DNA of 64,000 bases from Amycolatopsis methanolica 239 (GCF_000739085.1 NZ_CP009110.1:3782001-3846000), one strand, 5' to 3'; shown: positions 1 through 9,554, counted from the stretch's first letter. Program-made: numbers and translations. Notes: generated from the letters alone by a model not told the origin.

Positions 1-37
1 CAATGATCCCCTGTGGACGCGACGCTCGTCGGCGCGC

Positions 38-75
38 CGCTGGACGTCCAGGGCCGGAGGCCTGGACGTCCAGCG
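38..75. repeat. Paired 12-bp palindromes (inverted repeat)
   Basis: The palindrome CTGGACGTCCAG occurs at 40-51 and again at 62-73. The flanking bases extend this into a perfect 15-bp inverted repeat (arms 38-52 and 61-75). The two centres are 22 bp apart, close to two DNA helical turns, which suits a cooperative dimeric regulator. The whole could also fold as a hairpin and end a transcript entering from the left, but no T-tract follows. Confidence 0.55.
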
Positions 76-310
76 CACCCGCACGCAGTTGACCTGAAGC
101 TCCGACAGCAAGATCTCGAAGACCCGACTTTTTTGCGCGAATTTCAACACCAGCCAAACGGCCCCACGCTGCGAAAATACAGCTATGACGTGCCGTATAC
201 ACGCCGTTCATAGATGATTCACTCTGTCCTGAACGATGTTCATCGGGTATACAGCGAAGCGGGACCTGACGGTTGCGCCTTACCTAATCTCCAAGGTGAG
301 GAGCAGCCAT
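76..310. other. Non-coding, AT-richer control region
   Basis: No convincing gene is present. The stretch is clearly less GC-rich than the rest of the window. It carries GTATAC at 195-200 and 247-252 and the perfect inverted repeat TGAACGATGTTCA at 230-242. It looks like a regulatory region for the small plus-strand ORFs that follow, but no standard -35/-10 pair is obvious. Confidence 0.35.
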
Positions 311-311
311 A

Positions 312-500
312 TGGAAGTGGATCTTCGCGGCGATCGTCCTCGATTTCGTGCTGCTGCTCACCTGTGCCACGGTCATCGCGTTGATTCATCGCGACGAGAG
401 ACGCGCGAACCGCGCGATCCGAATGCTACGGCTTCTCCTCATGCCCATCGCCGGCGTGGCGATGATCCTCGTCGAACTCCTACGCTCCGGAAAACAATGA
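312..500 (+). CDS. Small two-helix membrane protein, start missing
   Basis: The frame starting at 312 reads WKWIFAAIVLDFVLLLTC and continues to a second hydrophobic stretch (MLRLLLMPIAGVAMILVELL) before a TGA at 498-500, about 62 residues. This looks like a real small membrane protein with two helices around a charged loop (HRDERRANR). The frame is closed upstream by TGA at 297-299 and has no ATG/GTG/TTG before W. The only ATG (311) with a purine-rich GGTGAGGAG in front is one base out of frame. A one-base indel at the start, or a GTG at 348, are the options. Function unknown. The stop overlaps the ATG of the next small ORF (ATGA). Confidence 0.4.
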   Translation, partial: WKWIFAAIVLDFVLLLTCATVIALIHRDERRANRAIRMLRLLLMPIAGVAMILVELLRSGKQ

Positions 501-589
501 TCCGCACCGCCGCGAGCCCGGTCCCGCACTACTTCGAGACGCGAAAGCAGATCTTCCGCCCCCTCACCGCCGAAAGCTGGCCGGAGTAG
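497..589 (+). CDS. Tiny ORF, 30 aa, coupled to the preceding ORF
   Basis: The ATG at 497 overlaps the TGA of the preceding membrane-protein frame (ATGA), the usual sign of coupled translation. The product is about 30 residues (begins MIRTAASPVPHYFETRK), polar, with no signal peptide or membrane segment. No family is recognised. The support is the start/stop overlap and the position between two other plausible small ORFs, so it is only tentative. Confidence 0.25.
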   Translation: MIRTAASPVPHYFETRKQIFRPLTAESWPE

Positions 590-598
590 TCGGCCACC

Positions 599-997
599 GT
601 GAGCGGAGCTTCAGAGGCTCGAATCCACGACACCGCGGGAGGGGCACCGCTGCAAATCCGGTACGACACCCGCCCCGAACTGACCCAGGCCTTGGCCGAC
701 GTCGCACACTTGACCGGAATCCTCGCGGCCATGTTGACCCGGATAGGTTCCGGTCGCACACGTCTCCCTGCTCGATGCTCACCCACGAGACGACATGAGC
801 GACCAGTGCGCGCGATGACACCGGGACGACCGCGGGTTCAGCGGTCGCAGACCGACGACACCATCAGCATGGTCGGCAATGTGGTCCAGAAACGGTCGCT
901 GCTGGGCGCCCACCTCAGCGGTCTTTGCGCGGCCGGACCCAGCTGGCGACTTCCTCAGCGGCGGAGCTGCCCTGCGCCAATCGACGTGCCAAGGTAG
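599..997 (+). CDS. Hypothetical protein, doubtful C-terminal half
   Basis: A GTG start at 599 opens a frame whose first ~58 residues have natural composition (for example RPELTQALADVAHLTGILAAML, an amphipathic helix). After that the frame turns into Arg/Pro-rich sequence typical of non-coding GC-rich DNA. The true protein may therefore be short or frameshifted near 780. It lies 10 bp after the 30-aa ORF on the same strand, so the three small ORFs could be one unit. No family is recognised. Confidence 0.25.
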   Translation: MSGASEARIHDTAGGAPLQIRYDTRPELTQALADVAHLTGILAAMLTRIGSGRTRLPARCSPTRRHERPVRAMTPGRPRVQRSQTDDTISMVGNVVQKRSLLGAHLSGLCAAGPSWRLPQRRSCPAPIDVPR

Positions 998-1203
998 ACC
1001 GCCTCGCCGGGTGTCAGAACCACGTCGTAAGGCGCTTCCCCCTTGTTGTCACGCTCCAGTATGCGAAGATGAACAACCGGTTCAGAGCCTTCAAACGATT
1101 GCCCGATACCGACCCGAATGGCCACTCCCCATTCGATTTCGAGAGTGCGGACCTCGGCGCGATGGTAGCCGTTCCAAGCCTCAACTCGGCCATCGATGAT
1201 CAT
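955..1203 (-). CDS. Hypothetical protein, 82 aa
   Basis: An 82-residue protein starting at ATG 1203 (a TTG four codons upstream is also possible). The composition is protein-like, with alternating hydrophobic residues suggesting beta structure (VRTLEIEWGVAIRVGIG, VVHLRILERD, YDVVLTPGEAVYLGTSI). There is no signal peptide, membrane segment or known motif. No clear ribosome site. It stands alone on the minus strand in a lower-GC region and overlaps the weak tail of the plus-strand ORF 599-997, which is probably not coding there. Confidence 0.4.
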   Translation of the reverse strand: MIIDGRVEAWNGYHRAEVRTLEIEWGVAIRVGIGQSFEGSEPVVHLRILERDNKGEAPYDVVLTPGEAVYLGTSIGAGQLRR

Positions 1204-1215
1204 CGGTTCGAGCAA

Positions 1216-1798
1216 ACACCAGCCCGGGGAACACGTTCGGAAAAGGAACCTGCGTCAGCACGCATAACAAATCCAACGATCAATTCTGGAACAAGCGGGA
1301 CAAACTGGCCGCAGAGTGGCGACAAGGAAACATCACCAGCAGCAGCAGTGCGCGAGACGATAACAATGAGGCCAGCCAAGCAAGAGCTGGAATCACACGG
1401 AGCGGAGCCAAGGACTTTCCAGATGCGCAACACTTCCACCAGTCGTAGCTCGCAACCGAGGCCATCTCGCGACATCGGTGCCCACGTGTCATCCGGAATT
1501 CGACGCTCCAGGGCGGGACGACCAGATTGTCCAGGATTGCCGGACCCCGCCCACTGCCCCGGCCTCGCAGGTCAGGGCAGCGAGGTCGTCACCAGCCGCG
1601 GCGTCCCGCTCCGAGGGAGGTCACATGGAACCGGCACGCCCGCCGGATCGCCGGCGAGACCACGCGCAGCCGGACGCGACCGGACGCCACATTCGTCGCC
1701 GCATCGGCCGAGGGTGCCGTGCCAGCGGACCGCGCAGCACGTTTAACAGCGTGTCGGCAGAGTGTGAGCGCAGCTTTAGCGCCCGGCACCCGCAGGGG
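1216..1798. other. 583 bp without a recognisable gene
   Basis: Several open frames cross this stretch but none has convincing composition or homology that I recognise. The base composition stays lower in GC than the neighbours, and one plus-strand frame (about 1217-1456) reads as Asn/Ser/Gln-rich, unlike local genes. It may be the remains of acquired DNA. No RNA gene or repeat is visible. Confidence 0.4.
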
Positions 1799-2234
1799 TC
1801 AGCTCGCCGAGCCCTCGGAGATCAGGAACGTGCGGGTGCCGAGCACCTCGGGGATCGCCTGCAGCTGTTCGAGCACGACGCGGCGCAGCGCGTCGTTGTC
1901 GGGGGCTCGTACCAGCAGCATCACGTCGGATTCACCGCCGGTGAGGGCCATGTGCCGGACCCTCGGGAATGGTGCGCAGCCGCTCCTTGAGGTCCCGCCA
2001 GCCGTTCTGCCGCACGGTGAGGCTCACGTACGCCGAGGTGGTCAACCCGATCTTCACCGGGTCCGCGGTGGCGGTGAACCCGGTGATGACTCCCCTCGCC
2101 GGGAGGCGTTCCAGGCGGGCGTAGGCGTTCGCGCGCGAGATCCGCACCCGCTCGGCGATGGCCCGCACCGACAGCCGCCCGTCGGCGCGCAGCTCGGCGA
2201 CGATCCGGCGGTCGACGTCGTCCAGGGTGTCCAT
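1799..2234 (-). pseudogene. Lrp/AsnC-family regulator, frameshifted
   Basis: The N-terminal half (ATG 2234, MDTLDDVDRRIVAEL) is a typical AsnC winged HTH followed by the start of the RAM effector domain (VKIGLTTSAYVSL). The frame ends early near 1932. The rest is present in the next frame (HMALTGGESDVMLLVRA ... IPEVLGTRTFLISEG) down to a TGA at 1799-1801. One surplus G in the GGG run at about 1960-1962 explains the break. Intact, it would be about 145 aa, normal for the family. It is divergent from the 2-oxoacid dehydrogenase gene at 2367, the arrangement seen for Lrp-type BkdR regulators of branched-chain keto acid dehydrogenase operons. A GTG at 2243 is an alternative start. Confidence 0.8.
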
Positions 2235-2366
2235 CCGTCTCACTTCCCGGCGCCGAGATCACCGTCCCGGAGAGAACCGATCCGATTCCCCGCCGCAGTT
2301 GGCCGATTGGCCCGACTCGTCCCGTGTCTCTGGTCAAACTGCACACGCTGACGGGACCTTCCTGTC

Positions 2367-4250
2367 ATGTCGTCCATCGCCAGCACACGAGTTCCGGACG
2401 AGGCGGCCGCCCCGGTCCGGCTCGCCGACGAGCGCGGCGCGCTCGTCGGCGAGCAGCCGTTGCCGCCCGTTGCCGCGCTCGTCGCCGGGTACCGCGGGCT
2501 GCTCCTGGCCCGCCGCCTCAACGAGCGGGCCGGCGCGCTGGTCCGGCAGGGACGGCTCGCGGTGTACCCGTCCTCGCGCGGCCAGGAGGCCTGCCAGGTC
2601 GCCTGCGCCCAGGTCCTCGCCGAGGGCGACTGGCGTTTCCCCACCTACCGCGACACCGCGGCGGTCGCCGCCCGCGGCGTGGACCGCCGTCGAGGTGCTG
2701 ACCATGCTGCGCGGCGACTGGCACTGCGGCTACGACCCGGTCGCCCACCGCGTCACCCCGCAGGCCACCCCGCTCGCGACACAACTGCTGCACGCCGTCG
2801 GCGTCGCGCACGCGGCCCGGCTCAAGGGCAAGGACAGAACAACAAGTACGCGATCTCCGTGCCGCTGGCCCGCCCGTCGGTGGCGCCGTCGCTGGCGGCC
2901 AAGGCGGTCGGCTACGGCATGCCCGGTGTCCTGGTCGACGGCAACGACTTCGCCGCCCTCACCGTGGTGCTCGGCGAGGCGGTCGCCCGGGCCCGCGCCG
3001 GTGGCGGGCCGACGCTCGTCGACGCCGACACCTACCGCATGGATTCCCACACCAATGCCGACGACGCCACCCGCTACCGCACCGACGACGAAGAGGCCGG
3101 GTGGGTCCAACGCGACCCGCTGACCCGCCTGCGCACGCACCTGGCCGAAACCGGCGCGCTCGGCGAGGAACGCGAAGCCGAGTTCGCCGCCGCGGCTGAG
3201 GAGATGGCGGCGCACGTGCGAGCCGGGATCGGGGCCGAGACCCCGGTGGACCCGGAGGAGCTGTTCGCCCACGTCTACGCGACCCCCACCCCGCAACTGG
3301 CCGAGCAGCGCGCCGCCCTGCGCGACGCCATGACCGCCGACGACCGGGTCGTCGTCTTCGGCGAGGACGTCGGGCAGCTGAGCGGCGTGTTCCGGGTGAC
3401 CGACGGCCTGCACCGGGACTTCGGTGAGGCCCGCTGCTTCGACACCCCGCTCGCCGAGCCGGGCATCGTCGGCCTGGCCGTCGGGATGGCGCTGAACGGG
3501 ATGCGCCCGGTGGTGGAGATGCAGTTCGACGCGTTCGCCTACCCCGCGTTCGAGCACATCGCCAGCCACGTCGCCAAACTGGGCAACCGCACCCGCGGCT
3601 GCCGATGGTCGTCCGCATCCCTACGCCGGCGGCATCGGCGGGGTGGAGCACCACTGCGACTCCTCCGAGGCCTACTACGCCCACACCCCCGGCCTGACCG
3701 TCGTCACCCCGGCCACCAACGCCTACGGCCTGCTGCGTGCGGCGATCGACAGCCCCGACCCGGTGGTGTTCCTCGAACCGAAGAAGCGCTACTGCGCCAA
3801 GGAGGAGGCCGGCGTCGCCGAGGCCGTCCCGCCGATCGGGCGGGCGATCGTGCGCAAGCCCGGCCGGGACGCCACCCTGATCGCCTACGGCCCGTCGCGC
3901 TCGCCGCGGCCGAGCAGGCCGCCACCGAAGGCCGCGACCTGGGCATGGTCGACCTGCGGTCGATCGTCCCGTTCGACGACGACACCGTCTGCGCCGAGGT
4001 CCGCCGGACCGGGCGCGCCGTCGTGATCGCCGAGGCGCCCGGTTTCGCGTCCGTGGCCGCGGAAATCGCCGCCCGCGTGACCGAGCGCTGCTTCCACCAC
4101 CTGGAGGCCCCGGTGCGCCGGGTGACCGGGTTCGACGTGCCCTACCCGGCGCCGAAGCTGGAGCACCACTTCCCGCCCGGCACCGACCGGATCCTGGACG
4201 CCGCCGACACCCTGCAGTGGCAGGACTCCTGGGCGGTGCGCGCCAGATGA
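2367..4250 (+). pseudogene. Fused E1alpha-E1beta 2-oxoacid dehydrogenase remnant
   Basis: The first half matches E1alpha and the second half E1beta of branched-chain 2-oxoacid/pyruvate dehydrogenases (thiamine diphosphate enzymes). Lesions are visible. A frameshift near 2684 (extra C) is the first. At about 2835 the sequence jumps from LKGKD to QNNKYAIS, losing about 30-35 residues that include the GDG part of the thiamine-diphosphate motif. At about 3312 the E1alpha tail (TPTPQLAEQRA) runs in frame into E1beta (ALRDAMTADDRVVVFGEDVG), so the E1alpha stop and E1beta start are gone. Two more frameshifts lie near 3600 and 3890. E1beta ends with the expected TLQWQDS but reads on. No E2 or E3 follows. 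It cannot make active enzyme. An intact E1 pair sits at 31.3-33.2 kb. Confidence 0.85.
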
Positions 4251-4615
4251 TCGAGTTCGGCCGCGCGGGACCGCAAACGCTGGAGAACCTCTCGCTGCGG
4301 GTGGCGGTCGCGTCCGAGCACGGGGTCGGCGACCACCTGGTCGACCGGATCCTCGCGCCCCTGCTCGCACAGGGCGAGTTCGGGCAGGAACTCGTGTCCT
4401 CCCTCGACGCGTTCCTCGCCGCCGGCATGAACACCGCGGCGGCGGCCAAGGTGCTAGTGATCCATCCGAACACCGTGCGGTACCGGATCAACCAGGCGAA
4501 ACACCTGTCCGGCCGGAAGCTGGAATCGGCCCAGGACATCAGCGAGGTGGGGTGGGCGCTCCGGCGGCACGAATGGAAATCGCGCGCCCGGCGGCTACGC
4601 GACAGCGGCGGCTGA
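4227..4615 (+). pseudogene. PucR-type regulator, C-terminal fragment
   Basis: About 130 residues carry the C-terminal PucR-family helix-turn-helix: SSLDAFLAAGMNTAAAAKVL followed by the hallmark HPNTVRYRINQ. The GGDEF-like and N-terminal sensor domains of a normal PucR protein (about 400-550 aa) are absent. Its frame begins inside the end of the E1beta remnant, so the fragment appears to have been fused there by a deletion. It converges on the monooxygenase gene with a 12-bp gap. No start codon with a ribosome site is seen, so it is unlikely to be made as a regulator. Confidence 0.75.
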
Positions 4616-4626
4616 CCTCCGGCGCA

Positions 4627-6996
4627 TCACTCCCGCCCGGGCCGCCAGCGGCGGTGCGCCGTGCCCGGTTCGCCGTGCCGGATGAGTTCCAGTCGTGGCT
4701 TCGGGCCTTCCGTGCGACCGGTTTGCGGGCGCCGGGAGCCGGCGCGCCACGGGAGCGGCCAGTCCGCGCCGGGGCCGGTGAACTCCTGTTCCGCGGCCGC
4801 GTGCAGGGTCCAGTTCGGGTCGTAGAGGTGGGCGCGGCCGAGCAGGCACAGGTCCGCGCGGCCGGCGAGCAGGATCGAGTTCACGTCGTCGTGTGAGGAG
4901 ATCGCGCCCACGGCCATCGTGGCGACGCCGGCGCGGTTGCGGATCCGGTCGGCGAACGGGGTCTGGTACGACCGGCCGAACGCGGGTTTCTCGTCGGGGT
5001 GGACCTGGCCGGTGGAGACGTCCACGAGATCCACACCGGCCTCGGCGAAGGCGGCCGCGATCTCCACCGCATCGTCGGCCGTGATCCCGTTGTCGCACCA
5101 GTCCGTGGCCGAAATCCGCACGCTCATCGGGCGGCCGGAGGGCCACACCTCGCGCATCGACGCGAACACCTCCAGCGGGAACCGCAGCCGCGCCCGCAAG
5201 GAACCGCCGTAGCGATCCGTGCGCCGGTTCGTCAGCGGCGAGATGAACGACGACAGCAGATACCCGTGCGCGCAGTGCAGTTCCAGCAGGTCGAACCCGG
5301 CTTCGGCAGCGCGCGCCGCCGCGTCGGTGAACTGCTGCCGGATCTCGCCGAGGTCCCGCACGGTCAGTTCCCGCGGCACCTGGTTCACCCCCGGCCGGTA
5401 CGGCAGCGGCGAAGGCGCGACGACCGGCCAGTTGCCCTCCGGCAGCGGCTGGTCGATCCCCTCCCACATCAGCCGCGTGGAGCCCTTGCGGCCGGAGTGC
5501 CCGATCTGGATGCCGATCTTCGCCGTGGTCTCGGTGTGCACGAAATCGGTGATCCGCCGCCACGCCCGGGTCTGCTCGGCGGTGTAGATCCCGGTGCAGC
5601 CGGGCGTGATGCGGCCGGTGGCGGACACGCACACCATCTCCGTCATCACCAGGCCCGCGCCGCCGAGCGCCTTGCCGCCGAGGTGGACGAGGTGGAAATC
5701 CCCGGGCAGGCCGTCGGTCGCCCGGTACATGTCCATCGGGGACACCACGACCCGGTTCTTCAGCTCCAGCCCGCGCACCCGAAGCGGCTGGAACATCGGT
5801 GGGCGCACGTCGCCGTCGCCGTCGCCGCGCCGCTGCTCGTGCCGGGCGAACCACTCGTCGACCCGCTCGACGAACTCCGGGTCGCGGACCCGCAGGTTGT
5901 CGTAGGTGACCCGGCGGCTGCGGGTCATGATGTTGAAGGTGAACTGCACCGGCTCCTGGTGCACGTACTGCCCCAGGTTCTCGAACCACTCCAGGCTGGC
6001 CTGCGCGGCGCGCTGGGTCGACTCGACCACCGGCCGCCGCTCGGCTTCGTAGGCGGCCAGCGCCCGCTCGACGTCCGGTTGCTCGTGCAGCGCCGCGGCG
6101 AGCGCGAGGGCGTCCTCCATCGCGAGCTTGGTGCCGGAGCCGATCGAGAAGTGCGCGGTGTGCGCGGCGTCGCCGAGCAGGATGATGTTGCCGTGGCGCC
6201 ACCGCTGGTTGCGCACGGTGGTGAAGTTGATCCAGCGGGAGTTGTTCGCCAGCAGCTGGGCGTCGCCGAGCACGTCGGCGAACAGTTCCCGCACCAGCGC
6301 GATAGACTTCTCGTCGGAGTCGCCGGGCGCGAACTCGCGGTCGGCGAAGGCCTTGAACCCAGCGCGCTGCCACACCTCGTCCGCCATCTCCACGATGAAC
6401 GTGCTGCCGGTGGCGTCGAACGGGTAGCCGTGGATCTGCATGACCCCGTACGGGGTGTCGACGATGTAGAACTTGAACGCGTCGAACACCTTGTCCGTGC
6501 CGAGCCACATGTAGGCGCAGCGGCGGGACTCCAGCGACGGGCGGAACACCGCGGCGTGCCGGGCGCGCACCGCGGAGTTCACCCCGTCGGCGGCGACCAC
6601 GAGGTCGTAGTCCGCGGCGAGCCGGCCGACGTCCGGGGCGAGGGTGCGGAAGTGCAGCCGCACACCGAGTTCCGCGCACCGGTGCTGGAGGATCTGCAGC
6701 AGCCGTTTCCGGCTCATCGCGGCGAACCCGTGCCCGCCGCTGGTGAGCACCTCGCCGCGGTAGTGGACGTCGATGTCGTCCCAGCGGGCGAATTCGCGCT
6801 CCATCTGCCGGTAGATCGACTCGTCGGCGTGCTCGATGCCGCCGAGCGTCTCGTCGGAGAACACCACCCCGAAGCCGAAGGTGTCGTCGGCGGCGTTGCG
6901 TTCCCAGACGTCGATCTCGTCGCCGGGGCTCAGCTGCTGGGCGAGCGCGGCGAAGTACAGCCCGCCCGGGCCACCGCCGACGACCGCGATCCGCAT
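4627..6996 (-). CDS. 2-aminobenzoyl-CoA monooxygenase/reductase (fused)
   Basis: A 789-aa two-domain flavoenzyme. Residues 1-380 are an FAD aromatic hydroxylase ([13 protein letters not shown] near residue 7, [14 protein letters not shown] further on). From about residue 395 an Old-Yellow-Enzyme reductase begins ([20 protein letters not shown], later [19 protein letters not shown]). This fusion is known for 2-aminobenzoyl-CoA monooxygenase/reductase and for salicylyl-CoA 5-hydroxylase. The anthranilate reading is favoured because the neighbours are a 2-aminobenzoate-CoA-ligase-like enzyme, beta-oxidation enzymes and a RidA deaminase, and no gentisate dioxygenase is present. ATG 6996 is preceded by GGAGACGAGG, 10 bp after the ligase stop, so the two form one operon. 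Confidence 0.85.
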   Translation of the reverse strand: MRIAVVGGGPGGLYFAALAQQLSPGDEIDVWERNAADDTFGFGVVFSDETLGGIEHADESIYRQMEREFARWDDIDVHYRGEVLTSGGHGFAAMSRKRLLQILQHRCAELGVRLHFRTLAPDVGRLAADYDLVVAADGVNSAVRARHAAVFRPSLESRRCAYMWLGTDKVFDAFKFYIVDTPYGVMQIHGYPFDATGSTFIVEMADEVWQRAGFKAFADREFAPGDSDEKSIALVRELFADVLGDAQLLANNSRWINFTTVRNQRWRHGNIILLGDAAHTAHFSIGSGTKLAMEDALALAAALHEQPDVERALAAYEAERRPVVESTQRAAQASLEWFENLGQYVHQEPVQFTFNIMTRSRRVTYDNLRVRDPEFVERVDEWFARHEQRRGDGDGDVRPPMFQPLRVRGLELKNRVVVSPMDMYRATDGLPGDFHLVHLGGKALGGAGLVMTEMVCVSATGRITPGCTGIYTAEQTRAWRRITDFVHTETTAKIGIQIGHSGRKGSTRLMWEGIDQPLPEGNWPVVAPSPLPYRPGVNQVPRELTVRDLGEIRQQFTDAAARAAEAGFDLLELHCAHGYLLSSFISPLTNRRTDRYGGSLRARLRFPLEVFASMREVWPSGRPMSVRISATDWCDNGITADDAVEIAAAFAEAGVDLVDVSTGQVHPDEKPAFGRSYQTPFADRIRNRAGVATMAVGAISSHDDVNSILLAGRADLCLLGRAHLYDPNWTLHAAAEQEFTGPGADWPLPWRAGSRRPQTGRTEGPKPRLELIRHGEPGTAHRRWRPGRE

Positions 6997-7006
6997 CCTC
7001 GTCTCC

Positions 7007-8641
7007 TCACCCGGTCTGCGCGGCGGCGCGCTGCCGCAGCTTGAACCGCTGAAGCTTTCCGGTCGCGCTGCGTGGCAGGCTGTCCACGAACTCCACGGCC
7101 CGCGGGTACTTGAACGGGGCGATGCGCTGCTTGACGAACGCCTGGAGCTCGCCCACCAGGTCCCCGTCGCCCGCGACGCCCGGTTGCAGGACCACGAACG
7201 CCTTGACGATCTGCCCGCGTTCCTCGTCCGGTGCGCCGACCACCCCGCATTCCTGCACGACGTCGTGCGCGAGCAGCGCTTCCTCGACCTCGGGGCCGGC
7301 GATGTTGTAGCCGGCGGAGACGATCATGTCGTCGTTGCGCGCCAGGTAGTGGAAGTAGCCGTCGGAGTCGGCGACGAACGTGTCGCCGGTGATGTTCCAG
7401 CCGTTCTGCACGTAGGCGGCCTGCCGGTCGTCGGCGAGGTAGCGGCAGCCGGTCGGGCCCTGCACGGCGAGACGGCCGGGAGTGCCGGGTGGCAACGGCT
7501 CGCCATGGTCGTCGAGGATGGCGGCCCGGTAGCCGGGGACGGCGCGGCCGGTCGCGCCCGGCCGGATGTCCTCGTCGGCGGCGGAGACGAAGATGTGCAG
7601 CATCTCGGTGGAGCCGATGCCGTCGATGAGCGCCAGTCCGGTCGCCTCGTGCACGGCCCGCCAGGTCGACTCGGGCAGGTGCTCCCCCGCCGACACCGCG
7701 CGGCGCAACCGGCTCAGCGCCCGCACGCGACCGGAGCGCAGCATGGAGCGGTAGGCCGTGGGGGCGGTGAAGCAGACGGTGACCTCGTGGGCCTCGATCG
7801 CGTCCGCGAGCTGGTCCGGTGTCGCCTTTTCGATCAGGAGCGTGGCCGCGCCGGCGCGCAGCGGGAAGACGAGCAGCCCGCCGAGACCGAAGGTGAAGGC
7901 CAGCGGCGGCGTCCCCGTGAACAGGTCGTCCGGGCGCGGTTTGAGGACGTGCCGGGAGAACGTGTCGGCGATCGCGAGGATGTCGCGGTGGAAGTGCATG
8001 GTGGCCTTCGGCCGTCCCGTGGTGCCCGAGGTGAAGGCCAGCAGGGCGACGTCGTCGGCCGCGGTGTCGACGGCGGTGAACCCGGCGGGCGCGCCGCGGG
8101 TGCGCGCGTCCAGATCGTCCGGGGCCGCCGTGCCGTAGGTGATCACGGGCGCGCCGCGCAGGTCCGCGGCGAGCAGTTCGTCGGTGAAGCGCGCGTCGCA
8201 CAGGGCGAGGCCGACCTGGCTGATCTCGGCGATGGTGGTGAGCTCGGCCGAGCGGAGCAGGGGCATGGTGGGCACGGCGACCGCGCCGGCCTTCATCACG
8301 GCGAGCCAGCACGCGGCGAGCGCCGGCGTGTTGGGGCCACGCAGCAGCACGCGCCGGCCGGGCACGACGCCGAGCTGCTCGGTGAGCACCCACGCCGTGC
8401 GGTCGACCTGGTCGCGCAGCTCGCCGTAGGTCCAGGCCCGGCCGTAGGTGGTGAGCAGGCACCTGCGGTCCGGCCCGTGCTCGGCGATCACCGCGTCGAG
8501 CAGCTCGGCCCCGCAGTTCAGCCGTTGCGGGTACGGCAAGTCGAGGAGGAGTTCGGGCCACAACCGCGCCGGCGGGAGGTGGTCCCGGCAGAAGGTGTCG
8601 ACATGAGCGGAGGGGCTGAGCCCCGGACCCACGGTGGTCAT
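7007..8641 (-). CDS. 2-aminobenzoate-CoA ligase (AMP-forming)
   Basis: A 544-aa member of the ANL adenylate-forming family, benzoate-CoA-ligase branch. The phosphate-binding loop ([19 protein letters not shown]), the A8 hinge region ([14 protein letters not shown]) and the C-terminal catalytic lysine motif ([15 protein letters not shown]) are all visible. It would activate an aromatic acid to its CoA thioester with ATP in the cytoplasm. Context (fused monooxygenase/reductase next, RidA and beta-oxidation genes nearby) makes 2-aminobenzoate the likely substrate, with benzoate or salicylate as alternatives. ATG 8641 lies exactly where transcription should begin, so the mRNA is probably leaderless. 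It is divergent from the PaaX-family gene. Confidence 0.85.
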   Translation of the reverse strand: MTTVGPGLSPSAHVDTFCRDHLPPARLWPELLLDLPYPQRLNCGAELLDAVIAEHGPDRRCLLTTYGRAWTYGELRDQVDRTAWVLTEQLGVVPGRRVLLRGPNTPALAACWLAVMKAGAVAVPTMPLLRSAELTTIAEISQVGLALCDARFTDELLAADLRGAPVITYGTAAPDDLDARTRGAPAGFTAVDTAADDVALLAFTSGTTGRPKATMHFHRDILAIADTFSRHVLKPRPDDLFTGTPPLAFTFGLGGLLVFPLRAGAATLLIEKATPDQLADAIEAHEVTVCFTAPTAYRSMLRSGRVRALSRLRRAVSAGEHLPESTWRAVHEATGLALIDGIGSTEMLHIFVSAADEDIRPGATGRAVPGYRAAILDDHGEPLPPGTPGRLAVQGPTGCRYLADDRQAAYVQNGWNITGDTFVADSDGYFHYLARNDDMIVSAGYNIAGPEVEEALLAHDVVQECGVVGAPDEERGQIVKAFVVLQPGVAGDGDLVGELQAFVKQRIAPFKYPRAVEFVDSLPRSATGKLQRFKLRQRAAAQTG

Positions 8642-8675
8642 ACGCCAAGTATTCTCTCTTCGTGACGACAGTCAA
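8641..8675 (-). promoter_or_regulatory. Ligase promoter with overlapping operator
   Basis: Reading leftwards: -35 TTGACT (8675-8670), 16-bp spacer, -10 AATACT (8653-8648), then six bases to the ATG at 8641, giving a leaderless transcript. The inverted repeat TGAC-N4-GTCA (8663-8674) covers the -35 box. The same geometry occurs at 12662-12696. The PaaX-family gene alongside is the obvious candidate repressor. Confidence 0.65.
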
Positions 8676-8715
8676 GCAATCGTCAGAAAGCGGCGCACCC
8701 GATAAGCTGCCCCGC

Positions 8716-9549
8716 GTGCCTGCCGATCCCGAGGACCGCGCGCCGAAACCACGCGCGCTGATCGTCACCGTCTACGGCCTCTACGCCCGGGAGGCGGGCG
8801 GCTGGATGAGCGTCGCCTCGCTGATCCAGTTGCTGGCGCAATGCGGCGTGGACGAGCCCTCGGTGCGCTCGTCGATCTTCCGCCTCAAGCGGCGGGGACT
8901 GCTGACCGCGGCGAAGGTCGGGGGCGTCGCCGGGTACGAACTGTCCGACACCGCACGGGAAATCCTCGACGAAGGCGACCGCCGCATCTTCGAGCGCCGC
9001 CGCGCGAGTGCGGACGAGGGCTGGCTGATGGTGGTGTTCAGCGTGCCGGAGTCCGAACGCGACAAACGCCATCAGCTGCGCTCCCGGCTGTCCTGGCTCG
9101 GGTTCGGGACCGTGTCGGCCGGGGTGTGGATCGCCCCGGCGCACCTGCTCGACGAGACCCGCGAAACCCTGGCCCGGCAAGGGCTGCAGGGCTACGTCGA
9201 GCTGTTCCGGGCCGATCACGCGGGCTTCGCCGCGACCGCGGACCGCGTGCGCGACTGGTGGGACCTGGATCGCCTGCGCGAGCTTTACGACGCGTTCCTG
9301 ACCCAGCACGGGCCGGTCCTGGCCGGCTGCCGGCGGCGCCGCCGCATCGACGGCGCCCGCGCGTTCGCCGACTACGTCGGCGCGCTCACCGACTGGCGCC
9401 GCCTGCCCTACCTGGAGCCCGGGCTGCCGCTCGACGTGCTGCCGCCGGACTGGATCGGCATCCGGGCGGCGGACACCTTCTTCGAGCTGCAGCGCAGGCT
9501 GGCCGGCCCCGCGCACGACTACGTCGAATCGCTGCGCGCGGCGGCCTGA
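8716..9549 (+). CDS. PaaX-family transcriptional repressor
   Basis: PaaX proteins are GntR-like winged-HTH repressors that respond to aryl-CoA thioesters. Here the N-terminal HTH (ARALIVTVYGLYAREAGGW, then SVASLIQLLAQCGVDEPSVR) is followed by the PaaX central domain (VVFSVPESERDKRHQLRSRL) and the C-terminal domain (HGPVLAGCRRRRR). GTG 8716 gives 277 aa and leaves the operator outside the gene; GTG 8662 would add 18 residues and put the operator inside codons 1-5. The ligand is probably 2-aminobenzoyl-CoA (inferred from context). It converges on the RidA gene with a 5-bp gap. Confidence 0.85.
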   Translation: MPADPEDRAPKPRALIVTVYGLYAREAGGWMSVASLIQLLAQCGVDEPSVRSSIFRLKRRGLLTAAKVGGVAGYELSDTAREILDEGDRRIFERRRASADEGWLMVVFSVPESERDKRHQLRSRLSWLGFGTVSAGVWIAPAHLLDETRETLARQGLQGYVELFRADHAGFAATADRVRDWWDLDRLRELYDAFLTQHGPVLAGCRRRRRIDGARAFADYVGALTDWRRLPYLEPGLPLDVLPPDWIGIRAADTFFELQRRLAGPAHDYVESLRAAA

Positions 9550-9554
9550 CCGCC

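Noticed and set aside
608-632. GGCTCGAATCC resembling a tRNA T-loop
   Set aside because: The flanking bases do not form the T-stem, and no D-arm, anticodon arm or acceptor stem is present.
925-1746. 273-codon plus-strand frame
   Set aside because: Composition changes along its length, no motif, and it is antisense to a more protein-like minus-strand ORF.
2270-2330. GGCC-GATT-GGCC repeat as the BkdR operator
   Set aside because: Short GC-only half-sites are too common here, and the regulator and its target are both broken.
4999-7044. 681-codon open frame on the plus strand
   Set aside because: It is the shadow of the fused monooxygenase/reductase on the minus strand; Arg/Pro/Val-rich composition and no domains.
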